Origin: an uncultured Phascolarctobacterium sp.
Lineage (GTDB): Bacteria; Bacillota; Negativicutes; Acidaminococcales; Acidaminococcaceae
NCBI GenBank assembly: GCA_900552855.1
Contig: USBG01000071.1
Location: 1-8,026 of the forward strand
Direction of reading: 5' to 3'
DNA: 8,026 bases
Shown here: piece by piece, positions 1 to 7,022 of the stretch
How positions within the stretch are numbered: position 1 is the stretch's first letter
Layout: each line of letters opens with the position of its first letter
Position numbers and translations under genes: made by a program
The notes under the pieces: model-generated
The model's database searches: none
Told to the model about the DNA's origin: nothing
What the model saw: only the letters and a program-made list of their open reading frames with translations

Positions 1-1803
1 CGCTTTACGGCTTTCGCCCTGTAAGCCTTTTACAATGGAATCATAAAGTCCCATTTCACTGACAATGGTTGCGGTTGCCTTAGGTGCATCTGCATAATGA
101 GCAACATACTCCTTACAGCCTTCGTCATAGCCCCACAAGGCACGGAAGCCATGGAAGGCATCAAGCATAGCCTTACTTTGAGGATTAATAATACCACAGG
201 AAAGACCTGCCTCCAATGCCAAAGAGAAGAAGGTGCTGTTGACAGCTTCACGTCCAGGCAGACCAAAGGAAATATTGGATACACCCATAACAGTGTTAAT
301 ACCCTTGGCGCGCATATAGCGGATAACCTGACAAGCAATCTTAGCGTTTTCTGCACCTGTACTAATGGTCAGCGCCAACGGGTCCACAACAATATCACGG
401 CTAGGAATACCATATTCTGCAGCACGAGCGATGATTTTTTCTGCTACGGCAATGCGTCCCTCTGCAGTTTCAGGAATACCGTTATCATCAAGGCACAAAG
501 CCACTAATACAGCACCATATTTTTTAGCCAGTGGCAGTACATGCTCCAAGCTATCCTCTTTACCATTGACGGAATTTAGCATAGGCTTGCCATTATAAAG
601 GCGCAATGCTCTTTCCATAGCATCATAATTGGAGGTATCAATTTGCAGAGGAGTATCAGTAATGGCTTGCAATGCAGGAACTACTCTTGCTGCCATAGCA
701 GCCTCATCAATACCAGGAGTACCAACATTAACATCCAAAATATGTGCTCCTGCGTTAATCTGCTCCAAGCCTAAGCGACAAATATAATCAACATCATTAT
801 TGGCAAGAGCTTCCTTTAAACGCTTTTTACCTGTGGGATTAATACGCTCACCAATAATTTTAGGATCAGCGCCCAGTTCAACAGCACGACCATAAGAAGC
901 TACAATGGTTCTATCACATTTACGGCTGCCACCACAGGGAAGATTTTTTACCCTGGCAATCATGGAGCGGATATGCTCCGGTGTAGTGCCACAGCAGCCA
1001 CCTGCAACGCTTACCCCCTGAGCTGCCAGCTCATACATTAGCTCTGCATATTCCTCAGGACCAACCTCAAAGCAGGTTTTGCCATTTTTTTCTACAGGCA
1101 AGCCTGCATTAGGATTAATAATGATGGGCAAACTGGTGGACTCTAGCATTTGTGGCAGCAGCTTACCAACCTGTTTAGGGCCAATACCACAGTTAAAGCC
1201 AATTGCAACTGCACCCAATGCTTCGCACATAGCAGCAGCCGCAGCAACTGTACCACCAGTCAGCAGCTTACCACCTTCATCAAAGGTCATAGTTACGCAA
1301 ACAGGCAGACTGCTGTTTTCCTTACAGCCTAAAATAGCTGCCTTAATCTCGTAAATATCACTCATTGTTTCAATGAGGATTAAATCAGCGCCTGCTTCCT
1401 CACCCCATTTAGCCATTTTACCAAAGGCTTCTACAGCCTCTTCAAAGGGTAAGTCACCATAGGGAGCTAATAGCTTACCTGTCGGGCCAATATCCATAGC
1501 AACAAATTTTTTATCATTACCATTGCAGGCTTTTTTAGCAATTTGCACAGCTGCCTTAATTACCTGCTCTGAATCTAGCTCTGTATGGGCTAATTTTATA
1601 GGGCTGGCACCAAAGGTATTAGTCTTAACAATATTGGCGCCTGCCGCTAAATAATTACGGTGCACCTCTTCGATAATATCTGCTTTATTTAAGTTCCAGC
1701 CTTCCGGCAATTCGCCTGGCTTTAAGCCTCTAGCCTGCAGCTCTGTACCAGTTGCACCATCAAAAAATAGCAATTCCTTGCCTAATAAATCAATAAAACT
1801 CAT
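1..1803 (-). CDS. metH: Cobalamin-dependent methionine synthase, homocysteine- and methyltetrahydrofolate-binding modules (3' end outside window)
   Basis: Methionine synthase transfers the methyl group of 5-methyltetrahydrofolate through cobalamin to homocysteine, giving methionine and tetrahydrofolate in the cytoplasm. The frame is open for 601 codons to the window edge with no stop. Residues 1 to about 290 form the homocysteine-binding barrel: it opens with DGATGTELQ and carries the three zinc-binding cysteines, C205 (GFNCGIGP) and C270-C271 (GGCCGTTPEH). The pterin-binding barrel follows, with GERINPTG at 318-325 and LDVNVGT at 356-362, and runs to about 590. The cobalamin cap and binding domains expected next lie off the window. 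The start ATG at 1803 has the ribosome binding site AGGGAGGAG (1821-1813) nine bases upstream, inside the last codons of the preceding gene, whose stop is only three bases away. The reactivation domain found at the C-terminus of E. coli MetH is probably the separate upstream gene. A B12-independent homocysteine methyltransferase is unlikely because a pterin barrel is fused behind the first barrel. Confidence 0.95.
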   Translation of the reverse strand, partial: MSFIDLLGKELLFFDGATGTELQARGLKPGELPEGWNLNKADIIEEVHRNYLAAGANIVKTNTFGASPIKLAHTELDSEQVIKAAVQIAKKACNGNDKKFVAMDIGPTGKLLAPYGDLPFEEAVEAFGKMAKWGEEAGADLILIETMSDIYEIKAAILGCKENSSLPVCVTMTFDEGGKLLTGGTVAAAAAMCEALGAVAIGFNCGIGPKQVGKLLPQMLESTSLPIIINPNAGLPVEKNGKTCFEVGPEEYAELMYELAAQGVSVAGGCCGTTPEHIRSMIARVKNLPCGGSRKCDRTIVASYGRAVELGADPKIIGERINPTGKKRLKEALANNDVDYICRLGLEQINAGAHILDVNVGTPGIDEAAMAARVVPALQAITDTPLQIDTSNYDAMERALRLYNGKPMLNSVNGKEDSLEHVLPLAKKYGAVLVALCLDDNGIPETAEGRIAVAEKIIARAAEYGIPSRDIVVDPLALTISTGAENAKIACQVIRYMRAKGINTVMGVSNISFGLPGREAVNSTFFSLALEAGLSCGIINPQSKAMLDAFHGFRALWGYDEGCKEYVAHYADAPKATATIVSEMGLYDSIVKGLQGESRKA

Positions 1804-1806
1804 TTC

Positions 1807-2436
1807 TCAATTCTCCTCCCTGTAGGGGCAATTTTTATTGCCGCAGGTCATACATTTATTCCATACACAGGCCACATCCTCAGATAAGCCAATAACTGCT
1901 GTTACGGCCTTGGACGGAGCCATCATTAAGCCATCGGTTAGGGTAAGTCCAATGGCTTTAGAGCAATCTAGGACTGAAAATAATAGTCGTTGCTCCTCCA
2001 GCTTCCAGTCACCATAGCCAGGCGAAAAACGAGGGCGCTGGGACAAAGCACCTGTATCCACCTTGCTTTGAATTTGGTCACAATAGCTTTCAATAAGAGA
2101 AGCTGCCACTGCCTGAGCTGCTGCACCCTCTGCTACACTTTGCAGCGCAATGCGTCTAATAGCCACATCCACTCTGCTGCCCAAGGTTGCCGCTAAAAGC
2201 AACACCTCATCACAGCCCTTTAAATGAGCCGCTAAGCCGCGAGAATTAAGACGTACGCCACAATCCAAGGTTACTCCATCCTTATCAACCCTGCAGCTAT
2301 GCTTTTGGATAATATGACGCGCCTGCACCTCATTACGCAGCTTTAAAAATACCACATCAGCCAATATCTCTGCTTCTTTATCATTAGCCTTAGCACCCAT
2401 ATAGCGTAAGGCCTCTTTTCTATTATATTCTAGCAT
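1807..2436 (-). CDS. Stand-alone methionine synthase activation-domain protein with C-terminal cysteine cluster
   Basis: A 209-residue protein resembling the AdoMet-binding reactivation domain that forms the C-terminus of long MetH enzymes. That domain reductively remethylates inactive cob(II)alamin using S-adenosylmethionine. The key match is RPRFSPGYGDW at 134-144, corresponding to the RPAPGYP AdoMet-binding motif of E. coli MetH; LTDGLMMAPSKAVTAV at 166-181 fits the following conserved segment. The N-terminal 75 residues are the helical lead-in usual for the stand-alone form. The tail holds four cysteines, C190, C195, C198 and C203 (CX4CX2CX4C), followed by PYR; this could bind a metal or an Fe-S cluster, which is my inference. 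Start ATG 2436 has AAGAGGTG (2449-2442) five bases upstream, and that site shares two bases with the metF stop codon TAA. Eleven bases separate the gene from metF and three from metH, so the three are almost certainly one operon and probably translationally coupled. Its likely partner is the MetH encoded next, which shows no such domain in its visible part. Confidence 0.88.
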   Translation of the reverse strand: MLEYNRKEALRYMGAKANDKEAEILADVVFLKLRNEVQARHIIQKHSCRVDKDGVTLDCGVRLNSRGLAAHLKGCDEVLLLAATLGSRVDVAIRRIALQSVAEGAAAQAVAASLIESYCDQIQSKVDTGALSQRPRFSPGYGDWKLEEQRLLFSVLDCSKAIGLTLTDGLMMAPSKAVTAVIGLSEDVACVWNKCMTCGNKNCPYREEN

Positions 2437-2447
2437 AATGGCACCTC

Positions 2448-3314
2448 TTAGTGGGCAATGATATTGGAAAGATTACGCATAATACCACCAATAATCTCTG
2501 GTCTATTCATAGTATAGATATGTACATTATCAAAGCCGTTGGATATAAGGTCAATAATTTGACCAGTAGCATAAGCAATACCAGCCTGCTGCAGTGCCTC
2601 TGGATTATCTGCAAAGCGCTCTACCATAGCACGGAAATTAGCAGGAAGCTTTGTACCACTTAATTGGCAAATACGATTAATTTGCTTAGCATTAGTAACA
2701 GGCATAATACCTGGTACAACAGGTACGTTTATGCCAGCAGAGAGCAGACGGAACATATAGTTATACAATACTGTATTATCAAAAAACATTTGAGTAACTA
2801 AAAAGTCCACACCAGCATCAACCTTATACTTAGTGTTTTCTATATCCTGCGCCAAGCTGCCAGATTCTGGATGGCCTTCTGGATAAGCAGCTCCGCCAAT
2901 ACAAAAATCACCTTGAGACTTAATAAAGTGCATTAGCTCGCTGGCATGGGCAAAGCAGCCATCCGGAGCATCACTCATAGCCGCAGGAACATCTCCACGC
3001 AGTGCCAATACATTGTTAATACCCTTGGATTTAAAATCTGCCAATACATCTACCAATCCCTGTACATCAGCCTTAACGCAGGTTAAATGAGCTAAAGCAG
3101 GAATACCGTTAGCCTGTACACTTTGCGCCAATGCTGCAGAATATCCAACAGTGCTTCCACCAGCGCCATAGGTAACACTCATATAAGACGGCTTAACCTC
3201 TGCAATTTTATTTACAACCTCAATTGCATTTTTCAGCTCTGCACCCTGCTTAGGCGGAAACAGTTCACAAGAAACATTTACCTTACCATTATTTAAAATA
3301 TCAATTATCTTCAT
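2448..3314 (-). CDS. metF: 5,10-methylenetetrahydrofolate reductase
   Basis: A flavoprotein that reduces 5,10-methylenetetrahydrofolate to 5-methyltetrahydrofolate, the methyl donor for MetH. With the ATG at 3314 it has 288 residues, normal for bacterial MetF. Visible hallmarks in order are CELFPPK at 16-22, where E17 corresponds to the catalytic glutamate; SVTYGAGGST at 46-55; HLTC at 76-79; LALRGD at 103-108, the flavin-side loop; YPEGHPES at 144-151; DFLVTQMFFDN at 170-180, with the folate-contacting glutamine Q175; PGIMPV at 201-206; and the C-terminal HIYTMNRP at 265-272. The frame can be extended to an in-frame TTG at 3332, but that TTG sits against the purine-rich AGAGGAAG that makes a good ribosome binding site seven bases before ATG 3314. 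The six extra residues (MRGSVV) also do not look like MetF, so I choose 3314. It is the first gene of the met operon, about 88 bases after the T-box terminator. It is expected to be controlled by tRNA-Met charging. Confidence 0.96.
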   Translation of the reverse strand: MKIIDILNNGKVNVSCELFPPKQGAELKNAIEVVNKIAEVKPSYMSVTYGAGGSTVGYSAALAQSVQANGIPALAHLTCVKADVQGLVDVLADFKSKGINNVLALRGDVPAAMSDAPDGCFAHASELMHFIKSQGDFCIGGAAYPEGHPESGSLAQDIENTKYKVDAGVDFLVTQMFFDNTVLYNYMFRLLSAGINVPVVPGIMPVTNAKQINRICQLSGTKLPANFRAMVERFADNPEALQQAGIAYATGQIIDLISNGFDNVHIYTMNRPEIIGGIMRNLSNIIAH

Positions 3315-3321
3315 AACTACA

Positions 3322-3329
3322 CTTCCTCT
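3322..3329 (-). promoter_or_regulatory. Ribosome binding site deciding the metF start
   Basis: AGAGGAAG, seven bases before the ATG at 3314. It nearly abuts the alternative in-frame TTG at 3332-3330, which has no comparable site of its own, so it supports the shorter 288-residue MetF. Confidence 0.8.
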
Positions 3330-3401
3330 CAAAATCGTCCATTATGATTTTCATACTACTAAATTTACTATAATTTGTTTTGTACAAAGTTGAGAGGCAA
3401 T

Positions 3402-3442
3402 AAAAAAAGCTCTCGTTCCTGTACAACTACAGGGACGAAAGC
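3402..3442 (-). terminator. T-box-controlled intrinsic terminator
   Basis: GCTTTCGT plus CCTGT pair with ACAGG plus ACGAGAGC across a C-A mismatch, closing a short loop, and a run of seven T follows (3408-3402). The 5' arm overlaps the antiterminator strand. This is the off-state of the met operon leader. Confidence 0.9.
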
Positions 3443-3700
3443 ATAGCTTCGTGATACCACCCTTATTCACCCACATGTCACCATATGAGCCTCAACAAGT
3501 ACGCAAGGATTGATTACCTTTTAATACTCTGACGCTATAACGGGCGTTCCCGGACGACCTAAATGCACGCATCTCAGCCAATCAGCTCCAAGACCATCTT
3601 CAGCAAGCTCCTTTGCTCCTCCTTGCACCAAAATGGAGGCTCTCTATGCCAAAATCCTTTGCCTACTCTTCTCTTCATTGCCAAAATATTTTTGATATGC
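3402..3700 (-). promoter_or_regulatory. T-box leader, methionine specifier, controlling metF-activation protein-metH
   Basis: A tRNA-sensing transcription-attenuation leader in the 5' untranslated region. Stem I landmarks appear in the right order: AGTA of the specifier-loop S-turn at 3667-3664, AGAGAG at 3645-3640, a CCTCC/GGAGG distal stem, and GGTGCAA at 3629-3623. The descending strand CTTGCT pairs back with GGCAAAG, with one bulge, and then gives GAAG followed by ATG at 3597-3595, which I read as the specifier codon for methionine. The T-box is AGGGTGGTATCACG at 3463-3450. Its TGGT would pair with the ACCA 3' end of uncharged tRNA-Met, whose discriminator is normally A. The antiterminator forms when AGGG pairs with CCCT (3434-3431) and ACGAAGC pairs with GCTTTCGT. 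The latter strand is also the 5' arm of the terminator, so the two structures are mutually exclusive. The element precedes three methionine genes, which fits the specifier. Uncharged tRNA-Met should therefore allow read-through into metF. Confidence 0.93.
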
Positions 3701-3705
3701 GTTAG

Positions 3706-3734
3706 ATGATACAACAATATAATATTTAAGTCAA
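3706..3734 (-). promoter_or_regulatory. Promoter of the met operon T-box leader
   Basis: A sigma-A-type promoter with -35 TTGACT (3734-3729), a 17-base spacer and -10 TATCAT (3711-3706). Transcription would start around 3700-3698, about 33 bases before the AGTA motif of T-box stem I and roughly 385 bases before the metF ATG. Confidence 0.8.
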
Positions 3735-3894
3735 CACTTTTTCAGTATTTTTATTAAAATCCTTAAAATTGCATAAACAACGTAAAGTTTTTAACAAATT
3801 ACTTACGCATTCTCATAATCGGTGCTTATAAAGCTAGAGCTAAGCAAGCTCTGCCAAATGTATACTTAACCACTGCGTCCAATAAAGATAACAT

Positions 3895-3927
3895 AAAAAT
3901 CCCCATTCCGCAAATCAGAATGGGGAT
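3895..3927 (-). terminator. Intrinsic terminator after tRNA-Ser
   Basis: A perfect 10-bp inverted repeat, ATCCCCATTC and GAATGGGGAT, with a nine-base loop, starts nine bases after the tRNA CCA end and is followed on the minus strand by a short T-run (3898-3895). It separates the tRNA transcript from the met operon promoter. Confidence 0.85.
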
Positions 3928-3935
3928 AAAATATC

Positions 3936-4027
3936 TGGCGGAGACGGTGGGATTCGAACCCACGTGCCGCGCGAGCGACGGAACTGATTTCGAGTCAGCC
4001 GCGTTATGACCACTTCGCTACGTCTCC
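3936..4027 (-). tRNA. tRNA-Ser, anticodon CGA
   Basis: A 92-base class II tRNA with the 3' CCA encoded. The acceptor arms GGAGACG (4027-4021) and CGTCTCC pair over seven bases, followed by discriminator G, normal for tRNA-Ser. The anticodon stem CTGA/TCAG encloses the loop CTCGAAA, so the anticodon is CGA, reading UCG. A long variable arm, rich in GTCGC/GCG pairs, is typical of serine isoacceptors, and the T-arm carries GGTTCGAATCC. It sits downstream of tadA with its own promoter and terminator. A leucine or tyrosine tRNA is excluded by the anticodon. Confidence 0.97.
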
Positions 4028-4046
4028 ATTTATTTGATGCCTTTTA

Positions 4047-4075
4047 ATTATACAGTAAAGCTGCAATTATAGCAA
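4047..4075 (-). promoter_or_regulatory. Promoter of tRNA-Ser
   Basis: A perfect -10 TATAAT (4052-4047) lies 17 bases after a weak -35, TTGCTA (4075-4070). The predicted start falls a few bases downstream, leaving a short 5' leader before the tRNA at 4027. Because no terminator is visible after tadA, some tRNA may also come from read-through. Confidence 0.65.
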
Positions 4076-4270
4076 TGACCTTCCTATATCCGCAGCAAGA
4101 CATTTATCTAAGATATAATTTTCCTAATATTTTTAGAAAACAATGCCTTGGCTTCGCATATTATTACTTACAACGTCAACTACAATTTATGCTACAGAAA
4201 GATAATCATAGACGTTTGCTATAATATATGGTCATATACTGTAACTTGCTAAATTATATGAATCTAAAAT
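4076..4270. other. AT-rich spacer between tadA and tRNA-Ser, no gene seen
   Basis: I find no open frame with a ribosome binding site, no hairpin with a T-run after the tadA stop, and no SRP RNA, although ffs sits near tadA in some Firmicutes. A minus-strand TTGACG near 4170 has no suitably spaced -10 box. Confidence 0.5.
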
Positions 4271-4762
4271 TTACTCCTGCAAAGACTTAGCAGCCTGCTT
4301 GCGAGCCTTGTTCTCTTCACGTCTGCGTTTAAAAAAGTCCTTCATAACCTGAGCACATTCCAGCTCGCAAACCCCACTTGTAACCTCTGCACAATGATTT
4401 AAATTAGGGTTGGAAATAATATTAAAGATGGACTCAGCACCACCAGCCTTAACATCAGGACAACCATAAACTACACGGTCAACTCTACTATTGACAATAG
4501 CACCACTGCACATAGGACAAGGCTCTACTGTTACGTAAAGAGTACAGCCACTCAAGCGCCAACGGCCAAGCTTTTTACAACCATCACGAATAACTATAAC
4601 CTCTGCATGAGCGGTGCCATCATTCCAGGTTTCCCGCATATTATGCGCTGTAGCAATCACTTCATCCCCATGCACAAGCACAGCACCAATAGGGATTTCG
4701 CCCAGCTCTGCTGCTTTACGAGCCTCCGCAATTGCTAGCTTCATATATTTTTTATCGTCCAT
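4271..4762 (-). CDS. tadA: tRNA-specific adenosine deaminase
   Basis: TadA deaminates adenosine 34 of tRNA-Arg(ACG) to inosine, so that one tRNA can read three arginine codons. The 163 residues match the family length. The zinc and catalytic signature is complete: HAE at 52-54, with H52 as zinc ligand and E54 as proton shuttle, and PCPMC at 81-85, with C82 and C85 as ligands. GEIPIGAVLV at 21-30 and the later DVKAGGAESIFNII at 103-116 are also typical of TadA rather than cytidine or guanine deaminases. The C-terminal FFKRRREENKARK stretch is strongly basic, as expected for a tRNA-binding end. The start ATG directly follows the stop TAG of the ABC-F gene with no base between them. GGAG lies within the end of that gene, so the two are very likely cotranscribed and translationally coupled. 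A plain guanine or CMP deaminase is less likely given the motif set. Confidence 0.94.
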   Translation of the reverse strand: MDDKKYMKLAIAEARKAAELGEIPIGAVLVHGDEVIATAHNMRETWNDGTAHAEVIVIRDGCKKLGRWRLSGCTLYVTVEPCPMCSGAIVNSRVDRVVYGCPDVKAGGAESIFNIISNPNLNHCAEVTSGVCELECAQVMKDFFKRRREENKARKQAAKSLQE

Positions 4763-6712
4763 CTACTCCAAAGCCTCCATCAAAAGCTCCCATTTCTCCA
4801 TCAGCTCCGCAATCTTGGCTTCGTATGCATCATGCTCAGCGGCCATTGCAGCACTATGTGCAGGGTTTTCATGATTAGCTGGGTCTGCCATTTGTTTTTC
4901 CAACAACCCCATCATGGCCTCCTGCTCACGAATCTGCAGCTCAACCTTAGGTAAAAGCTTTTCTGCCTCATCGGGACTATAGCGCTTTTGCTTAGTCTCC
5001 TTTTTAAATTGCTTTTCTGTACTATTTAGCGCCGCTGCCTTTTGTGCTTCTTTTTTAGCCTGCTGCTCCGCATACTGCTGTGCCTGCTCTGCCTCAGCCT
5101 TAGCTTGAGCCGCTGCAGCTGTAACCTTTTGCTTTTCCTCTAAATAAAAATCATAATTGCCTTTATAGTCCTTAACCTCTAGGTCTTCAATCTCCCAAAT
5201 ACGAGTTGCTACCTCATTAACAAAATAACGGTCATGGCTGACAACAAGTACAGTACCATCAAAGGCAGTTAATGCAGCCTCAACAGTTTCACGAGCCATA
5301 ATATCTAGATGGTTAGTAGGCTCGTCCAGTACAAGACAGTTAGCACCATCAAGAACCAGCTTTAAAAGCACTAAACGTGCCTTTTGACCACCTGATAATG
5401 TACCTATCTCTTTAAAAACGTCATCTCCATGGAAAAGCATTCCACCCAGCATAGAGCGAGTATGCTCCTCTGTAAAGCCATATTCTGTTACAAAATTATC
5501 AAGCAAGGTCTGATTAGGGTCAAGCCGTTCATAGCTTTGAGAAAAATAACCTATTTGTACACGGTTACCAATCTTAGCACGTCCCTTCAGTGGCTGTGCC
5601 TCGCCTAAAATAGTTTTTAGAAGCGTTGTTTTGCCAGTACCATTAGCACCTAAAAGTGCTGTCTTTTCTCCACGGCGCAGGGTAAGATTAATTCCCTTAG
5701 CAAGCACCTTATCGCCATAGCCAATGGTTAAATCCTCCATAATCAATACACGGTCCGCACATTCTGCTGCTGGCGGCAGGCGCAGCTCAAATTCTTCATT
5801 TTGTACAGGTGCGTCAATACGCTCTAATCTATCCAGCTGAGACTGACGGCCACGTGCCATCTTACTTTTAATACCAGCCTTAAATCGACGTATATAGGCC
5901 TCTGTTCGAGCAATATAATCCTGCTGTGCATTATAAGCAGCCTCCAAGGTTGCCGTTTGAATAGCCTTCTGCTCTAAATAACGAGTATAGTTACCCTTAA
6001 AGGACTGTAGCTTGCCACCTTCCATCTCCAAAATACGCACTGCTACATTATCTAAAAATGCGCGATCATGGCTGACTACTAAAAGTCCGCCACGGAATTC
6101 CTGTAAATATTTTTCTAACCATTGGGTCATAAGAATATCTAAATGGTTGGTAGGCTCGTCCAAAATAAGAAAATCAGGGTTACGTACCAGTGCTGCTGCC
6201 AGCATTAAACGAGTTTTTTGACCACCACTCAAGGTTTCTGCGTTTTGCTGCCACCATTCCTCAGTATACCCAAGACCAATCAGAACACGCTTAATGCGCA
6301 TTTCATAATTATAGCCATCCATATTTTCATAGCGCTTTGTTACACGAGCATATTCCTCCAGTGATGCTTCTAAAGCCTCTCCATCGAGACCAGCGGACTC
6401 CAGCTCCAGTTTTTTAAGCTTATCACGCAGCTCCAATACCTCTGAACAGCTATTATACATAAACTCCCAAATAGTACCATGAATATCTGTAAAGCCCTGT
6501 TGAACATAGCCAACACTAATACCTGGTTCAAATTTTATAGCACCGCTATCAATATAATCAGGCTGTAAAAGGCAGCGCAGCAGTGTAGTCTTACCACTAC
6601 CATTAACACCAACTAAACCAACATGCTCTCCCTGCTCTACCATAAAGCTTACATCTTTAAAAATCTCATGAATACCAAATGCCTTGGCAACCTTATCTAC
6701 AACTAACTGCAT
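4763..6712 (-). CDS. ABC-F family ATPase (duplicated ATP-binding cassette, ribosome-associated type)
   Basis: A soluble 649-residue protein with two ABC cassettes and no membrane segments, the layout of the ABC-F family, whose studied members bind the ribosomal E site and act in translation or antibiotic protection. Cassette 1 has Walker A GVNGSGKT at 35-42, signature LSGGQ at 161-165, Walker B LILDEPTNHLD with catalytic E186, and SHDRAF at 214-219. Cassette 2 has GANGTGKT at 355-362, LSGGQ at 439-443, LVLDEPTNHLD with E464, and SHDRYF at 492-497. The linker between them, about 236-300, is charged and helical (Arg/Lys-rich near 275-296), matching the P-site tRNA interaction motif region. Residues 525-575 are an Ala/Gln/Lys-rich helix, and 576-649 form the C-terminal coiled-coil domain seen in Uup/YdiF-like members. 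Start ATG 6712 has AGGAG (6723-6719) six bases upstream. The housekeeping-like context beside tadA argues for a translation factor rather than an acquired resistance gene, but the subfamily is not settled, so I give no symbol. Confidence 0.93.
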   Translation of the reverse strand: MQLVVDKVAKAFGIHEIFKDVSFMVEQGEHVGLVGVNGSGKTTLLRCLLQPDYIDSGAIKFEPGISVGYVQQGFTDIHGTIWEFMYNSCSEVLELRDKLKKLELESAGLDGEALEASLEEYARVTKRYENMDGYNYEMRIKRVLIGLGYTEEWWQQNAETLSGGQKTRLMLAAALVRNPDFLILDEPTNHLDILMTQWLEKYLQEFRGGLLVVSHDRAFLDNVAVRILEMEGGKLQSFKGNYTRYLEQKAIQTATLEAAYNAQQDYIARTEAYIRRFKAGIKSKMARGRQSQLDRLERIDAPVQNEEFELRLPPAAECADRVLIMEDLTIGYGDKVLAKGINLTLRRGEKTALLGANGTGKTTLLKTILGEAQPLKGRAKIGNRVQIGYFSQSYERLDPNQTLLDNFVTEYGFTEEHTRSMLGGMLFHGDDVFKEIGTLSGGQKARLVLLKLVLDGANCLVLDEPTNHLDIMARETVEAALTAFDGTVLVVSHDRYFVNEVATRIWEIEDLEVKDYKGNYDFYLEEKQKVTAAAAQAKAEAEQAQQYAEQQAKKEAQKAAALNSTEKQFKKETKQKRYSPDEAEKLLPKVELQIREQEAMMGLLEKQMADPANHENPAHSAAMAAEHDAYEAKIAELMEKWELLMEALE

Positions 6713-6773
6713 ATCATTCTCCTATATTTAACAACAAAATTTATATCAAAAAGTATATAATTCATCATTTTAT

Positions 6774-6802
6774 ATTATAGCATTTTCATTACATCTGCTC
6801 AA
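6774..6802 (-). promoter_or_regulatory. Promoter of the abc-f/tadA unit
   Basis: A perfect -10 TATAAT (6779-6774) is preceded by TGC, giving an extended -10 (TGCTATAAT). A -35-like TTGAGC (6802-6797) stands 17 bases away. It leaves a leader of about 55 bases before the ABC-F start, too short for a long antibiotic-responsive attenuator, and I see no leader peptide in it. Confidence 0.72.
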
Positions 6803-7022
6803 TGTTACGTTAACCATATATCGAATCTGCATTTTTAGCTACTAAGCATCCATATAATTCCTTCTAAAATATAATGTGTAATCTATAGTCCAAATATTCT
6901 ACACTCTAGTTATATTTAAGCATTTTCCACGCTACTCTAGAAATAATTTTGATAACCCTCAAAGTAATTTTTGTAATTACTCTTTTTCTCTACTGCAAAG
7001 CTTACAGCTTATTCAGAAAAAC
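6803..7022. other. AT-rich intergenic stretch, no gene seen
   Basis: This lies between the dapL terminator and the abc-f promoter. No open frame with a ribosome binding site was found on either strand. The only structure is a weak 7-bp inverted repeat, AGTAATT/AATTACT (about 6963-6981), followed on the plus strand by CTTTTTC; with no plus-strand gene nearby it has no obvious job. Confidence 0.5.

Noticed and set aside
30..356. Minus-strand open frame of 108 codons near the window start
   Set aside because: It lies in a different frame over the metH coding region, which reads continuously with family motifs in its own frame.
97..507. Plus-strand open frame of 136 codons inside metH
   Set aside because: It is antisense to a clearly conserved metH pterin-domain region, has no recognisable protein features and no good ribosome binding site. 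The other plus-strand frames inside metH, metF, tadA, the ABC-F gene and dapL are rejected for the same reason.
3570..3572. Second ATG in the T-box stem I region as an alternative specifier
   Set aside because: The codon at 3597-3595 follows directly after GAAG opposite the AGTA motif, as expected for a specifier loop. The second site lies on the far side of the lower stem. Both read methionine, so the assignment would not change.
3833..3850. Short inverted repeat AGAGCT/AGCTCT upstream of the met promoter
   Set aside because: Only six base pairs, with no T-run and no clear position relative to the promoter; within chance for this base composition.
4763..6712. ABC-F protein as an antibiotic-resistance determinant
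   Set aside because: No mobile element, no long attenuating leader, a Uup/YdiF-like C-terminal coiled coil and a housekeeping neighbourhood all point to an intrinsic translation factor instead.
6963..6990. Possible plus-strand terminator AGTAATT/AATTACT followed by CTTTTTC
   Set aside because: The stem is made almost only of A-T pairs and there is no plus-strand gene for it to end.
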